From Microbacterium testaceum (lineage in GTDB: Bacteria > Actinomycetota > Actinomycetes > Actinomycetales > Microbacteriaceae): DNA of 64,000 nt. The position numbers and the translations under genes are program-made. The notes beneath the pieces are model-generated. The model was not told the origin of the DNA. It ran no database searches and saw only the letters and a list, made by a program, of their open reading frames with translations. Below, piece after piece: positions 11,923 to 20,236 of the stretch. Each line of letters starts with the position of its first letter. Position 1 is the first letter of the stretch. The stretch spans positions 1 through 64,000 of the forward strand of contig NZ_JAJGNJ010000008.1 in the NCBI RefSeq assembly GCF_020781835.1, in the 5' to 3' direction.

Positions 11923-12680
11923 ACGACGAAGGCGTACGCCTGCAGAAGGTGCTCGCGAACGCCGGCGTGGCCTCGCGCCGCGTGTCGGAGCAGATGATCG
12001 TCGAGGGACGCGTCCGGGTGAACGGACAGGTGGTCACCGAGCTCGGTTCGCGCATCGACCCGGAGAGCGACCTCGTCGACGTCGACGGCGTCGCGGTGCA
12101 GCTGGACGCCTCCAAGAGGTACGTGATCCTCAACAAGCCGACCGGGGTCGTCAGCTCGATGAGCGACGACCGGGGGCGGCCGGACCTGCGGCGCTTCACG
12201 AAGGAGTGGCCCGAGCGTCTGTACAACGTCGGGCGTCTGGATGCCGACACGAGCGGGCTGCTCGTGCTCACGAACGACGGCGACCTCGCCCACGTGCTCG
12301 CGCACCCCTCGTTCGGCGTGACGAAGGTCTACATCGCGAAGGTCGACGGACTCGTGACACCGCAGACGATCGCTCGGCTGACCAAGGGCGTCGAACTCGA
12401 GGACGGCCCCATCGCGGCCGACAAAGCACGGCTGTTGGATGCCTCGAAGGGCGCGAGCCTGGTGGAGCTGACGCTGCACTCCGGACGCAACCGCATCGTG
12501 CGACGCATGATGGCCGAGGTCGGGCACCCCGTCGTCGAGCTGGTCCGTCGGCAGTTCGGTCCGCTCCACCTGGGAACTCTCCCGGTGGGGAAGGCCCGCG
12601 AGTTGACTACAGTAGAACGCGGCGCACTGCTCACGCTGTCTCGTCGAGACGGCGACACTCCGGCCGCTCCGGCCGAGTGA
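11919..12680 (+). CDS. rluB: RsuA/RluB family rRNA pseudouridine synthase
   Basis: A 253-aa enzyme with an N-terminal S4 domain (RLQKVLANAGVASRR) and a catalytic domain. The catalytic Asp is D108 in GRLDADTSG, followed by GLLVLTNDG and HSGRNRIVRRMM. The scpA-scpB-rluB order is widespread in Gram-positives and supports 23S rRNA modification, probably U2605 by analogy. The ATG overlaps the scpB stop. Confidence 0.9.
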   Translation: MNDEGVRLQKVLANAGVASRRVSEQMIVEGRVRVNGQVVTELGSRIDPESDLVDVDGVAVQLDASKRYVILNKPTGVVSSMSDDRGRPDLRRFTKEWPERLYNVGRLDADTSGLLVLTNDGDLAHVLAHPSFGVTKVYIAKVDGLVTPQTIARLTKGVELEDGPIAADKARLLDASKGASLVELTLHSGRNRIVRRMMAEVGHPVVELVRRQFGPLHLGTLPVGKARELTTVERGALLTLSRRDGDTPAAPAE

Positions 12681-12732
12681 CCCTCGGGCGCCGCGCGGTG
12701 CGAGCGTCACCGCCTGGGCAGCAGGAGACCCG

Positions 12733-13866
12733 ATGACCGAACCGTACGGAACGTCCGCGCGCGCGGAGGCGCCGTTGGCGACCCGCACCAGCGGCACGGT
12801 GCGCGTCGTGGGATCGGGCCTGCTGGGGGCGAGCGTCGGTCACGCCCTCACCGCCCTCGGCGTCGACGTCGTTCTCGCCGACACCTCCCCGTCGCAGCTG
12901 CGGCTCGCGATCGACTACGGCGCGGGACGTGCCGCGCGCGAGGACGATCGCCCGAACCTCATCGTGGTGGCCGTGCCGCCCGACGTGGTCGCCGATGTCG
13001 TGCAGCGCGAACTGGAGACCTACCCCGACGCCGTCGTCACCGACGTCGCGAGCATCAAACTCGAGCCGTTGCGGACGCTGCGTTCGCGCGGCGTCGATCT
13101 GACGCACTACATCGGTTCGCATCCCATGGCCGGGCGCGAGCGCGGGGGCGCGATCTCCGCGCGGGCCGACATCTTCGTCGGGCGCCCCTGGGTGGTCTGC
13201 CGCGACGGTGAGACCTCGGCGCACGACCTCTCGCTCGTCGAAGGGCTCGCCCTCGACCTCGGGGCGACGCTCATCGAGATGACGCCCGAAGAGCACGACG
13301 AGTCCGTCGCGCTCATGTCGCACGTCCCGCAGTTGGTGGCGAGCCTGCTCGCCGGGCGTTTCGTCTCGGCGCCGGACGGCTCGCTGCGCCTGGCGGGACA
13401 GGGAGTGCGCGACACCACGCGCATCGCGGCATCCGCCCCCGAGCTCTGGGTGCAGATCCTCGGCGCGAACGCGGCACCGGTGGTCGAGGTGCTCGACAAG
13501 CTCTCCGCCGATCTGAGCGAGGTCGCCGCGGCGCTGCGCGCCCCCGACGCCCCCGGCGCCCGCCGGACGGTGGCCGACACGATCCGCCGTGGCAACGAGG
13601 GCGTCGAGCGCCTTCCGGGCAAGCACGGCCAGAACCGTCGATTCGACACGTTCGTCGTCATGGTCGACGACACCGCCGGTCAGCTCGGTCGCCTCTTCGG
13701 CGAACTGGGCGACCTCGACGTCAACGTCGAAGACCTGCGTCTCGAGCACTCGCCCGGGGCGCCCTTCGGTCTGGCCGAGATCAGCGTCGTCCCCGACGCC
13801 GTCCGCCGAGCCGTCGACGGGCTCCAGCAGCGCGGATGGCGGATTGCGAGCACCACCCATGACTGA
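12733..13866 (+). CDS. tyrA: prephenate dehydrogenase
   Basis: The 377-aa oxidoreductase has a Rossmann motif [12 protein letters not shown] near residue 25, [10 protein letters not shown], and the active-site [13 protein letters not shown]. It oxidises prephenate to 4-hydroxyphenylpyruvate for tyrosine. Residues ~300-377 look like an ACT domain ([20 protein letters not shown]), which in this family mediates tyrosine feedback. Its stop overlaps the cmk start by 8 bp. Confidence 0.92.
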   Translation: MTEPYGTSARAEAPLATRTSGTVRVVGSGLLGASVGHALTALGVDVVLADTSPSQLRLAIDYGAGRAAREDDRPNLIVVAVPPDVVADVVQRELETYPDAVVTDVASIKLEPLRTLRSRGVDLTHYIGSHPMAGRERGGAISARADIFVGRPWVVCRDGETSAHDLSLVEGLALDLGATLIEMTPEEHDESVALMSHVPQLVASLLAGRFVSAPDGSLRLAGQGVRDTTRIAASAPELWVQILGANAAPVVEVLDKLSADLSEVAAALRAPDAPGARRTVADTIRRGNEGVERLPGKHGQNRRFDTFVVMVDDTAGQLGRLFGELGDLDVNVEDLRLEHSPGAPFGLAEISVVPDAVRRAVDGLQQRGWRIASTTHD

Positions 13867-14572
13867 GCCCCTCACCAAGCCCTCCGCCGACGCGCCGGTC
13901 GCCGTCGTCGCGATCGATGGTCCGGCCGGCAGCGGCAAGTCCAGCGTCTCGAAGGCCGCGGCCACGCGTCTGGGTTTCGGCTTCCTCGACACCGGCGCCG
14001 CCTACCGGGCGCTCGCGTGGCACGCCTTGGAGCACGGCAGCGATACGTCGGATGCCACGGCGGTGCTCGAGGTGCTCGGCGACTTCGACTATGCCATCTC
14101 GCTCGACCCGGCCGACCGCTGGGTCCGCGTCGGCGGCACCGACGTCACCACCGCGATCCGCGATCCCCGTGTGACGGATGCCGTGAGCGGGGTCGCTCGG
14201 GTCCCCGCCGTGCGGCAGGCGGTGAACGATCTGTTCCGTCGGCTCGTGGCATCCTCGGGTCTGCGCGGTGTCGTGGTGGAGGGCCGCGACATCACCACGG
14301 TGGTGTACCCCGATGCGCCGGTGCGCATCCTGCTGACCGCGGCGCCCGAGGTGCGCGCCGCACGACGCAGCGCCGAGCTCACCTCTCACGACGCCGCAGC
14401 CGTCGCGGCGGCGCTGCACAAGCGGGATGCCGCTGATTCCACGGTCGTCGACTTCCTCACCGCCGCCCCCGGCGTGCGGGTGGTCGACTCGACCCACCTC
14501 GATTTCGAACAGACCGTCGACGCCGTGCTGGACGTCGTCGACTCCACGATGGGAGCCCGCGATGGGCGTTGA
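13859..14572 (+). CDS. cmk: cytidylate kinase
   Basis: A 237-aa kinase that phosphorylates CMP and dCMP. The P-loop [15 protein letters not shown] is at residues ~19-33, LDTGAAYRA follows, and [16 protein letters not shown] is diagnostic. ATG 13859 overlaps tyrA and starts [13 protein letters not shown]. The gene overlaps der by 11 bp; cmk-der adjacency is conserved in actinobacteria. Confidence 0.94.
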   Translation: MTEPLTKPSADAPVAVVAIDGPAGSGKSSVSKAAATRLGFGFLDTGAAYRALAWHALEHGSDTSDATAVLEVLGDFDYAISLDPADRWVRVGGTDVTTAIRDPRVTDAVSGVARVPAVRQAVNDLFRRLVASSGLRGVVVEGRDITTVVYPDAPVRILLTAAPEVRAARRSAELTSHDAAAVAAALHKRDAADSTVVDFLTAAPGVRVVDSTHLDFEQTVDAVLDVVDSTMGARDGR

Positions 14573-16085
14573 CGACGAGTACGAAGGCGGGCCCGACCAG
14601 CTCGCCGAGAAGATGGCCGAGCTGGACGAGGTCTTGGCGGAGCAGCGCGCGCAGGCGCTGCGCGCCGGCCTGGAGGACTTCGACCTCGACGAGGAGGACG
14701 CACAGCTGCTCGCGGGCCTCGCCTCGGGCGAAGACGGCATCGAGTTCCTGCCCGCGCTGCCGGTCGTGGCGATCGTCGGCCGCCCGAACGTCGGGAAGTC
14801 GGCGCTGGTGAACCGCATCCTCGGGCGCCGCGAGGCGGTCGTCGAGGACACCCCGGGCGTGACCCGTGACCGCGTGACCTACAAGGCCGAGTGGCTCGAC
14901 CGCCGGTTCTCGCTCGTCGACACCGGCGGATGGGAGCCCGACGCCCGCGGCATCGATCGCTCGGTGGCCGCACAGGCCGAGGTTGCGATCGACCTCGCCG
15001 ACGTCGTGCTGTTCGTCGTGGATGCCACCGTGGGCGCGACCGCGACCGACGAGCACGTGGTCCGTTTGCTGCGCAAGACCAAGAAGCCCGTGTTCCTCGT
15101 GGCCAACAAGGTCGACGACGCCCGTCAGGAGCCCGAGGCAGCCGCTCTCTGGAACCTCGGACTCGGTGAGCCGCACCCCGTCTCGGCCATCCACGGTCGC
15201 GGGGTCGCCGACCTGCTGGACGAGCTCATGAAGGTGCTGCCGCAGGTCTCGGCCGTCGCCAAGTACGAGATCGGCGGCCCGCGCCGCGTCGCGATCCTCG
15301 GCCGCCCGAACGTGGGCAAGTCCTCGCTGCTGAACAAGGCCGCCGGCGAAGAGCGCGTCGTCGTCAACGAGCTCGCGGGCACCACCCGCGACCCCGTGGA
15401 CGAGGTCGTCGAGCTCGGCGGCAAGCTCTGGACGCTCGTCGACACCGCCGGCATCCGTCGTCGTGTGCACCTGCAGCAGGGCGCCGACTTCTACGCGTCG
15501 CTGCGCACCTCGACAGCGCTGGAGAAGTCCGAGGTCGCCGTCGTCGTGCTCGACGTGTCGCAGCCGATCAGCGTGCAGGACCTCAACATCATCGACCTGG
15601 TCCTGGAGTCGGGCCGCGCGCTCGTGCTGGCGTTCAACAAGTGGGACCGCCTGAACGACGACGACATGGAGAACGCCGACCGCCGCCGCTACCTCGAGCG
15701 CGAGATCGAGCAGGATCTCGCCCACGTGACGTGGGCGCCGCGCGTGAACATCTCGGCGCGCACCGGCCGGCACCTCGACAAGCTCGTCCCGGCGCTCGAG
15801 ACGGCGCTGGAGTCGTGGGATCAGCGCATCCCGACGGGCAAGTTCAACGCCTTCCTGGCCGAGCTCGTCGCCGAGCACCCGCACCCCCTGCGGGGCGGGA
15901 AGCAGCCCCGCATCCTGTTCGGCACGCAGGCGTCCACGCGTCCGCCGACATTCGTGCTGTTCACGACCGGGTTCCTCGACCCGGGCTACCGCCGGTTCAT
16001 TCAGCGGCGTCTGCGCGAGATCTACGGGTTCGAGGGCACCCCGATCGTGCTGAACATGCGCATCCGCGAGAAGCGCCAGCGCTGA
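14562..16085 (+). CDS. der: ribosome biogenesis GTPase Der
   Basis: The 507-aa protein has two tandem G domains. The first P-loop [11 protein letters not shown] is near residue 70 and the second [11 protein letters not shown] near 245, each with its own DTxG motif and N/TKxD-type box ([14 protein letters not shown]). A KH-like domain closes the protein. The ~65-residue acidic N-terminal extension is usual in actinobacteria. Der acts in 50S assembly. A hairpin terminator follows. Confidence 0.95.
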   Translation: MGVDDEYEGGPDQLAEKMAELDEVLAEQRAQALRAGLEDFDLDEEDAQLLAGLASGEDGIEFLPALPVVAIVGRPNVGKSALVNRILGRREAVVEDTPGVTRDRVTYKAEWLDRRFSLVDTGGWEPDARGIDRSVAAQAEVAIDLADVVLFVVDATVGATATDEHVVRLLRKTKKPVFLVANKVDDARQEPEAAALWNLGLGEPHPVSAIHGRGVADLLDELMKVLPQVSAVAKYEIGGPRRVAILGRPNVGKSSLLNKAAGEERVVVNELAGTTRDPVDEVVELGGKLWTLVDTAGIRRRVHLQQGADFYASLRTSTALEKSEVAVVVLDVSQPISVQDLNIIDLVLESGRALVLAFNKWDRLNDDDMENADRRRYLEREIEQDLAHVTWAPRVNISARTGRHLDKLVPALETALESWDQRIPTGKFNAFLAELVAEHPHPLRGGKQPRILFGTQASTRPPTFVLFTTGFLDPGYRRFIQRRLREIYGFEGTPIVLNMRIREKRQR

Positions 16086-16096
16086 GGTTTCGCGCG

Positions 16097-16131
16097 AACG
16101 CCCCGTCCTTCGTCGAGAGGGCGGGGCGTTC
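16097..16131 (+). terminator. terminator after der
   Basis: AACGCCCCG (16097-16105) pairs with CGGGGCGTT (16122-16130) around a 16-base loop, a few bases past the der stop. It closes the plus-strand core run that starts at pyrG. Confidence 0.7.
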
Positions 16132-16439
16132 GTCGGTGTGGCGGGTCGTTCCGTGGCATCCGGGTCGATGCCGTCGTGCGGGTCGGGGTGGGACCTGGTG
16201 TGGGTCGGGGTGCGGGCCGTCGTGCGGAGTCTGTGGGGGACACGCCGGTGAGGGATGCCGTGCATCGGCGTGTCGGGGATGAGCTCCGCGAGGCGGTCCA
16301 CCCGCCGGCGGCCGCGGCCTCCGGCGCGTCCTCGCGTCATGTTCTGCTGTCGGACCTCGGCACTCGATAGAGTCCGGACCGGCGGGCCATTCCGGTTCGC
16401 CGGAGTGGCATCCCTTCGATGCCGTGATGGGGGATCATC
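16132..16439. other. intergenic region between der and the DUF805 gene
   Basis: About 310 bp of G-rich sequence with no convincing ORF or RNA gene. The only candidate signal is TAGAGT at 16369-16374, a possible -10 some 60 bases upstream of the DUF805 start. Confidence 0.5.
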
Positions 16440-16880
16440 GTGACCAATCCGCAGACCGCCCCGGCCCTGAACCAGCCGTACTACGGGGCGCCGATCGGGG
16501 CCGCCGTGCAGCGGTTCTTCAAGAAGTACGCCACCTTCAGCGGCCGCGCCAGCCGCAGCGAGTACTGGTGGTGGGTGCTCGTGATGGCTGTCGTCGGCAT
16601 CGTGCTGTCGGTCCTCGCGCTGGCTACGAGCGGCCCGACCGTCAACGAGTTCGGCGAGCCGGTCGGCCCGTCCGGCCTCGGCCTGGTCTTCTACGTCATC
16701 TACGGTCTGTGGTCGCTGGCGACCATCGTGCCGTACCTCGCCCTCGTGGTCCGTCGCCTGCACGACACCAACCGCAGTGGCTTCTGGATCTTCATCGCCT
16801 TCGTCCCGTTCGTCGGCGGGATCATCCTCCTGGTGTTCATGCTCCTGGACTCCAACCCGCAGGGCGCCCGCTTCGACTGA
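16440..16880 (+). CDS. DUF805 family membrane protein
   Basis: This 146-aa protein has the DUF805 pattern: a FFKKYATFSGRASRSEYWWW segment, then membrane helices, then VVRRLHDTNRSGFW and a last hydrophobic stretch. Proline- and alanine-rich residues 1-20 are cytoplasmic. The function is unknown (inner-membrane protein). GTG 16440 has GGGGG as a possible SD and is the only start that keeps the domain whole. A terminator follows. Confidence 0.85.
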   Translation: MTNPQTAPALNQPYYGAPIGAAVQRFFKKYATFSGRASRSEYWWWVLVMAVVGIVLSVLALATSGPTVNEFGEPVGPSGLGLVFYVIYGLWSLATIVPYLALVVRRLHDTNRSGFWIFIAFVPFVGGIILLVFMLLDSNPQGARFD

Positions 16881-16890
16881 CGACATCACC

Positions 16891-16926
16891 GACGCGCCCC
16901 GATCCGTATCGGTTCGGGGCGCGTCG
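16891..16926 (+). terminator. terminator after the DUF805 gene
   Basis: GACGCGCCCCGA (16891-16902) pairs with TCGGGGCGCGTC (16914-16925), a 12-bp perfect stem just past the stop at 16880. Confidence 0.75.
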
Positions 16927-17086
16927 TCGTTCGTGCCCGGAGGCGAGTGGATGCCGAGACCGCCTCGCACCGACAAGCTCTACGCGGTGTGCAGGGGGTG
17001 TCGGCGCGATGAAGTCCCGCGGAGGACGTGGCGGCACGTGACGTGCGGCGCGTCCCGGCGCCCGCGGCTGTGCCAGGCTGGGGAGG

Positions 17087-17989
17087 ATGACGATCCAGCC
17101 TCCCGCTCCCGGTGAACCGCGGCGTCCGCACGGACCCCGCGATCCCGGCGACGCGTGGGTGGTCGCGCCCACGGGCGAGAAGTACTGGGGACGATTCGGA
17201 GCCGCCGGGCTGCTCGCCGTCGACGCGGAACGCGGCGTGCTGCTGCAGCACAGGGTCTCGTGGAGTCACTTCGGCGACACGTGGGCGCTGCCCGGCGGCG
17301 CACGGCACGAGGGCGAGTCCGCGCGTGACGGAGCTCTGCGCGAGTCGGCCGAAGAGGCGGGTGTCCCCGTGGATGCCGTGCACCCCCGGTTCGAGAGCGT
17401 CCTCGACCTCGGCATCTGGACGTACACCACCCTCGTCGCCGACGTGACGGAACCGTTCGAGCCTGTCATCAGCGACCCCGAGAGCGTCGCGCTGGAGTGG
17501 GTTCCGATCGACGAGGTGGCATCCCGTCCGTTGCATCCGGGGTTCGCGGCCGCGTGGCCGATGCTCCGCGAGGCCCTTTCCATGCGTCCCGCGGTGATCG
17601 TCGACGTCGCCAACGTCATGGGGTCGGTGCCCGACGGCTGGTGGAACGACCGCGCCGGCGCGGCGGAGCGTCTTCTGACTCGGTTGTCGCGGCTCGCGAT
17701 CGACGGAGTGGATGCCGAGCGCCTCGGTCTCGCGGCGACGCGGTGGTTCCCCTCCGTGTCGGCGGTGCTGGAAGGGGAGGCGCGCGCGGCGGATGTTCAG
17801 GGCGACGAGGTGATCATCTCCCGGGCCGAAGGGTCGGGGGATGACGAGATCGTCGCGTTCGCACAGAAGCTGGTGGCGTCGTGGGCGCCCGTCGTGGTGG
17901 TCACGAGCGACCGCGGGCTCGCGGCCCGCGTCGAGGAACTCGGCGCATCGGTGCGCGGTGCGCGGTGGTTGCGCGAGCAGCTGCCGTAG
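17087..17989 (+). CDS. NUDIX hydrolase fused to a NYN/PIN-like nuclease domain
   Basis: A 300-aa two-domain protein. Residues ~25-150 form a NUDIX domain with the box GGARHEGESA...RESAEEAG at ~70-92. Residues ~157-300 look like a YacP-type NYN domain: AVIVDVANVMGS (D163, N166), GSGDDEIVAFA (D242/D243) and VVVTSDRGL (D265), i.e. acidic residues where PIN-fold nucleases bind metal. The start follows GGGGAGG. The nuclease assignment rests on this motif pattern. The substrate is unknown. It converges with the S4 gene. Confidence 0.72.
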   Translation: MTIQPPAPGEPRRPHGPRDPGDAWVVAPTGEKYWGRFGAAGLLAVDAERGVLLQHRVSWSHFGDTWALPGGARHEGESARDGALRESAEEAGVPVDAVHPRFESVLDLGIWTYTTLVADVTEPFEPVISDPESVALEWVPIDEVASRPLHPGFAAAWPMLREALSMRPAVIVDVANVMGSVPDGWWNDRAGAAERLLTRLSRLAIDGVDAERLGLAATRWFPSVSAVLEGEARAADVQGDEVIISRAEGSGDDEIVAFAQKLVASWAPVVVVTSDRGLAARVEELGASVRGARWLREQLP

Positions 17990-17996
17990 TCGCCGG

Positions 17997-18380
17997 TTAG
18001 AACGTGTCGCGGCCGCGGAGCTTTTCGATGTCGCGGCGGTCGCGCTTGGTGGGACGGCCGGCGCCGCGGTCGCGGACCGGGACGAACGGCATGCTTTCGC
18101 GCGGCGGTGGCGGGGGAGTGCGGTCGTCGACCGCCTCGGCGACAAGGGCCGCGCCGACACGCTTGGCGATCGTCTTCTTCACGACGAGGATGCGATCGAA
18201 CCCCTGAATGCGGACGCGCAATTCGTCGCCGGGCCGGACGGGCTGAGCAGCCTTGGCCCGGTCGCCGTTGACGCGCACATGGCCCGCGCGGCAGGCCGTG
18301 GTCGCGGCCGACCGCGTCTTGTAGACGCGCACGGCCCATAGCCACGCGTCGACGCGTGCGGAGGTCGTGGCATCCGTCAT
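17997..18380 (-). CDS. S4 domain RNA-binding protein (Hsp15-like)
   Basis: The 127-aa protein is mostly an S4 domain: VDAWLWAVRVYKTRSAAT, then RAGHVRVNGDRAK. A basic tail follows (GAGRPTKRDRRDIEKLRGRD) as in the heat-shock protein Hsp15/HslR, which recycles stalled 50S-nascent chain complexes. It converges on the NUDIX-NYN gene with a 7-bp gap. Role inferred from family. Confidence 0.85.
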   Translation of the reverse strand: MTDATTSARVDAWLWAVRVYKTRSAATTACRAGHVRVNGDRAKAAQPVRPGDELRVRIQGFDRILVVKKTIAKRVGAALVAEAVDDRTPPPPPRESMPFVPVRDRGAGRPTKRDRRDIEKLRGRDTF

Positions 18381-18421
18381 CGAGGCTCCTTCGGGCGAAC
18401 CTCCATCGTAGGTCCGACGGG

Positions 18422-19000
18422 TCAGTCGCGAAGCGTCAGGGACACGAGGGCGCGATCCGGCTTGGGGCGGTCGACGACGGTGAAGCCCGCGCCCTCGAAG
18501 ACGGAGACGGTGCCGCGATACAGCTGGTTCGCCGAGCGTTTCGCGGCGGTGGGGTCGAGCGGATACCCCTCGACCACGCGCGCCCCGCCATCGCGGGCGG
18601 CTTCGACGGCGGCATCCAGAAGGCCGCTCATGAGGCCGGCGCCGCGGTGCTTCTCGCGCACGACGAAGCAGGTGATTGCCCAGACATCGTCGTCATCGAG
18701 CGGCTCTTTCGTGGAGCCGGTGACATCGCGCGTACGGGCGAGCCGCGCTTGGGCGATGCGCGGGCCGACACGCACCCACCCGGCCGGCTCGCCATCGACG
18801 TACGCGATCAGCCCCGGTGGACGATCTCCGGCGACCTCGGCGCGGAACATCGCGGTGAGGTCGGCGACCGAGGCTTCCTTCCACGGGCCGTTCGGCAGCA
18901 GCCACCACTGGCACTGGCACTCGGGGCCGTCGCCGCTGTCGAGCGCCGTCTCGGCGTCGTCGAAGCGTTCGTCGGTCGCGGGGAGGATCTCGATGGCCAT
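18422..19000 (-). CDS. GNAT family N-acetyltransferase
   Basis: A 192-aa protein with GNAT features: DGEPAGWVRVGPR, then ITCFVVREKHRGAGLMSGLL as the acetyl-CoA pyrophosphate loop (R/Q-x-x-G-x-G/A), then ARVVEGYPLDPT. The early CQCQWWLLPNGPW is seen in a GNAT subgroup of actinobacteria. The substrate is unknown. It reads toward the S4 gene and may share its promoter. Confidence 0.85.
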   Translation of the reverse strand: MAIEILPATDERFDDAETALDSGDGPECQCQWWLLPNGPWKEASVADLTAMFRAEVAGDRPPGLIAYVDGEPAGWVRVGPRIAQARLARTRDVTGSTKEPLDDDDVWAITCFVVREKHRGAGLMSGLLDAAVEAARDGGARVVEGYPLDPTAAKRSANQLYRGTVSVFEGAGFTVVDRPKPDRALVSLTLRD

Positions 19001-19130
19001 GCCGCGACGCTAGCGAGGGGTTCGGACACGGGCAAGGGACGCGATGGGGGGTTGCGCTTCGCCTGGGCTCGCTGCTTTTCGGTGCACACGCCCGGGGCTC
19101 GGCCGGTTCGCGGGCAGTGCATGAAGCGGG

Positions 19131-19136
19131 TAAGAT
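19131..19136 (+). promoter_or_regulatory. putative tRNA-Pro promoter, -10 TAAGAT
   Basis: TAAGAT in an otherwise GC-rich gap is the best -10 candidate. Transcription would start near 19143, so the RNA would first cross the decayed tRNA copy (19165-19205) and then the intact tRNA. Confidence 0.45.
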
Positions 19137-19164
19137 AATCGAGTTGCCCGCTCGCGGGTGACAC

Positions 19165-19205
19165 GATGTGTCTCAGCCGGGTAGCGCACGTGACTCTGGT
19201 CAGGT
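19165..19205 (+). pseudogene. degenerate tRNA-Pro copy
   Basis: GATGTG.C.CAG..GGTAGCGCAC.TGACT...GGTCA matches about 32 of 41 positions of the D-arm and anticodon-arm of the intact tRNA that begins 76 bp downstream. The anticodon loop has lost bases, and neither the acceptor stem nor a T-arm can be drawn, so it cannot be a working tRNA. It looks like the relic of a tandem duplication. Confidence 0.6.
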
Positions 19206-19240
19206 GAGTGAAAGCGGCGGGACTGTCGAAAACTGAACAA

Positions 19241-19314
<74 letters not shown>

Positions 19315-19320
19315 CGGAAA

Positions 19321-19353
19321 AGCCCTGATGAGAAGATATTTTCATCAGGGCTT
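19321..19353 (+). terminator. terminator after tRNA-Pro
   Basis: AGCCCTGATGA (19321-19331) pairs with TCATCAGGGCT (19342-19352) around an AT-rich 10-base loop. The right arm is also the start of the 56-bp direct repeat at the island edge. Confidence 0.8.
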
Positions 19354-19401
19354 CGTCGTGTCTGGCGACGGGTTTTCGTTGGTCCCCCACTGGTCCCCTC
19401 G
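19346..19401 (+). repeat. left copy of island-flanking imperfect direct repeat
   Basis: This 56-bp stretch matches 24913-24967 at about 44 of 56 aligned positions, with CAGGGCTTCGTC and GGTCCCCTCG identical at the two ends. On the minus strand it encodes the tail GTNENPSPDTTKP of an integrase-like frame; the right copy encodes EPSPDMTKP. It is compatible with the ends of an old integrated element. Confidence 0.55.
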
Positions 19402-19523
19402 CGATGGTATCGGCGCCAGCCCGTGGACGGCGGAGGGCGTCGCTGGCTCTCTAGAAGTCGTCGCCTGTGGATAAGGGGACCAAAAGGGGACCAGAGCATC
19501 TGATCGTGGCTTCTGGCTACCCG

Positions 19524-19750
19524 TCACAGTGACCTCGACGCCTCGCGCCGGCTCGGTCTGCTTGCCTTGGAGGATCGGGCCAGGAAGGCGTTGGCTTGCT
19601 CCGCTGCTGATGCGAGGTGCCGGTCGTCGGGGTGCACGTATGCGCGGGTGGTCTCGACGGAGGCGTGGCCGAGGATGTCCTGGAGGACGTGCAGCGGGAT
19701 GCCGGCGTCGGCCATCCACGTGGCACCGGTGGGTCGTAGCCCGTTCGGAC
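19524..19750 (-). pseudogene. 3' fragment of a phage-type tyrosine integrase
   Basis: About 75 C-terminal codons survive: GLRPTGATWMADAGIPLHVL, then LGHASVETTRAYVHPDDRH with the catalytic His and Tyr context intact. The H-x-x-R-H box reads NGLRPT, so conserved His positions are gone. The N-terminal domain and first catalytic Arg are missing; the frame runs back into a GNAT-like fragment. Location beside a tRNA is typical for an integrase, so this is read as the decayed integrase of the island. Confidence 0.75.
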
Positions 19751-19972
19751 ATAGCCAACTGGCCGACCCTCGCTCGTCGTCACGATCACGTCTTCCGCCC
19801 GCGCATGGGTGGGCGGCCCGAAGAACGCGCGGTCCTGTGCCTAGGGGTCGCCGGGGTCGTTGCTCCCGGCCCAGCACTCGAACGAGATCTCCGCGAGGGC
19901 TCGATCATCTCCGGGAGAACCCGGTGGGGCGCGGTCATCCAGCAATAGTAGGAGGCGCGTGACCGCAGACAT
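19738..19972 (-). pseudogene. 5' fragment of a GNAT-like acetyltransferase, with in-frame stop
   Basis: From ATG 19972 the minus strand reads MSAVTRLLLLLDDRAPPGSP, continues to ISFECWAGSNDPGDP, meets an in-frame TAG, then continues RAFFGPPTHARAEDVIVTTS and EGRPVGYVRTGYD. The last part resembles the GNAT beta4 strand. The frame then joins the integrase fragment near 19740. Truncated and stop-containing, it is a remnant; family assignment is tentative. Confidence 0.45.
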
Positions 19973-20038
19973 CTTCAGATGCTCTTGCCGCCGAAGACGA
20001 CCGCTTCCGGAAGTCTGGGGCGGAACGTTTGTGGCCGG

Positions 20039-20044
20039 TAGACT
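20039..20044 (+). promoter_or_regulatory. -10 element TAGACT of the erm leader transcript
   Basis: TAGACT ends 7 bases before ATG 20052. The leader peptide mRNA would therefore be leaderless, as in several other genes here. No clear -35 hexamer or WhiB7-type AT-rich box is visible upstream. Confidence 0.5.
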
Positions 20045-20051
20045 GTCGGGT

Positions 20052-20117
20052 ATGGGAACGATGAACGCAGCGCCGATGACGGCGTTCGTCTATTCGATCC
20101 GCGACCGCCGCTCCTGA
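20052..20117 (+). CDS. erm leader peptide (21 aa) with R-D-R macrolide-arrest motif
   Basis: The ORF encodes MGTMNAAPMTAFVYSIRDRR and a final S, then TGA. It ends 119 bp before erm. Known regulatory peptides of erm genes stall the ribosome in the presence of macrolides, many through a +X(+) motif (Arg/Lys-X-Arg/Lys). Here R17-D18-R19 fits that motif near the C-terminus. Codons 17-20 form the 5' arm of the first attenuator stem, where a stalled ribosome would act. M4 and M9 are alternative starts that keep the motif. Confidence 0.65.
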   Translation: MGTMNAAPMTAFVYSIRDRRS

Positions 20118-20236
20118 CGGCGCGTCGCTGATCTTCGCGTGATCGCGCCGTCTTCCGGGATGTCCTCGCACCCCGGCAGCGCGTCCTTCTGCGTACCCGC
20201 TCGTCGGGGTGCTCCGAATCTTCCTTTGGAGCGCTC
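20101..20236 (+). promoter_or_regulatory. erm translational attenuator with alternating stems
   Basis: Five stems can be drawn. I: 20101-20110 with 20118-20128 (one bulge). II: 20116-20124 with 20144-20152, 9 bp. III: 20144-20148 with 20179-20183 plus 20155-20159 with 20172-20176. IV: 20168-20175 with 20205-20212, 8 bp. V: 20207-20215 with 20228-20236, 9 bp with two GU pairs, enclosing the erm SD GGAG up to the base before ATG. I/III/V exclude II/IV. Stalling at R17-R19 would open I, allow II and IV, and free the SD. Confidence 0.65.

Noticed and set aside
14457..16976. 839-aa minus-strand open frame antisense to der
   Set aside because: Composition is typical of an antisense shadow; der on the plus strand has all GTPase motifs.
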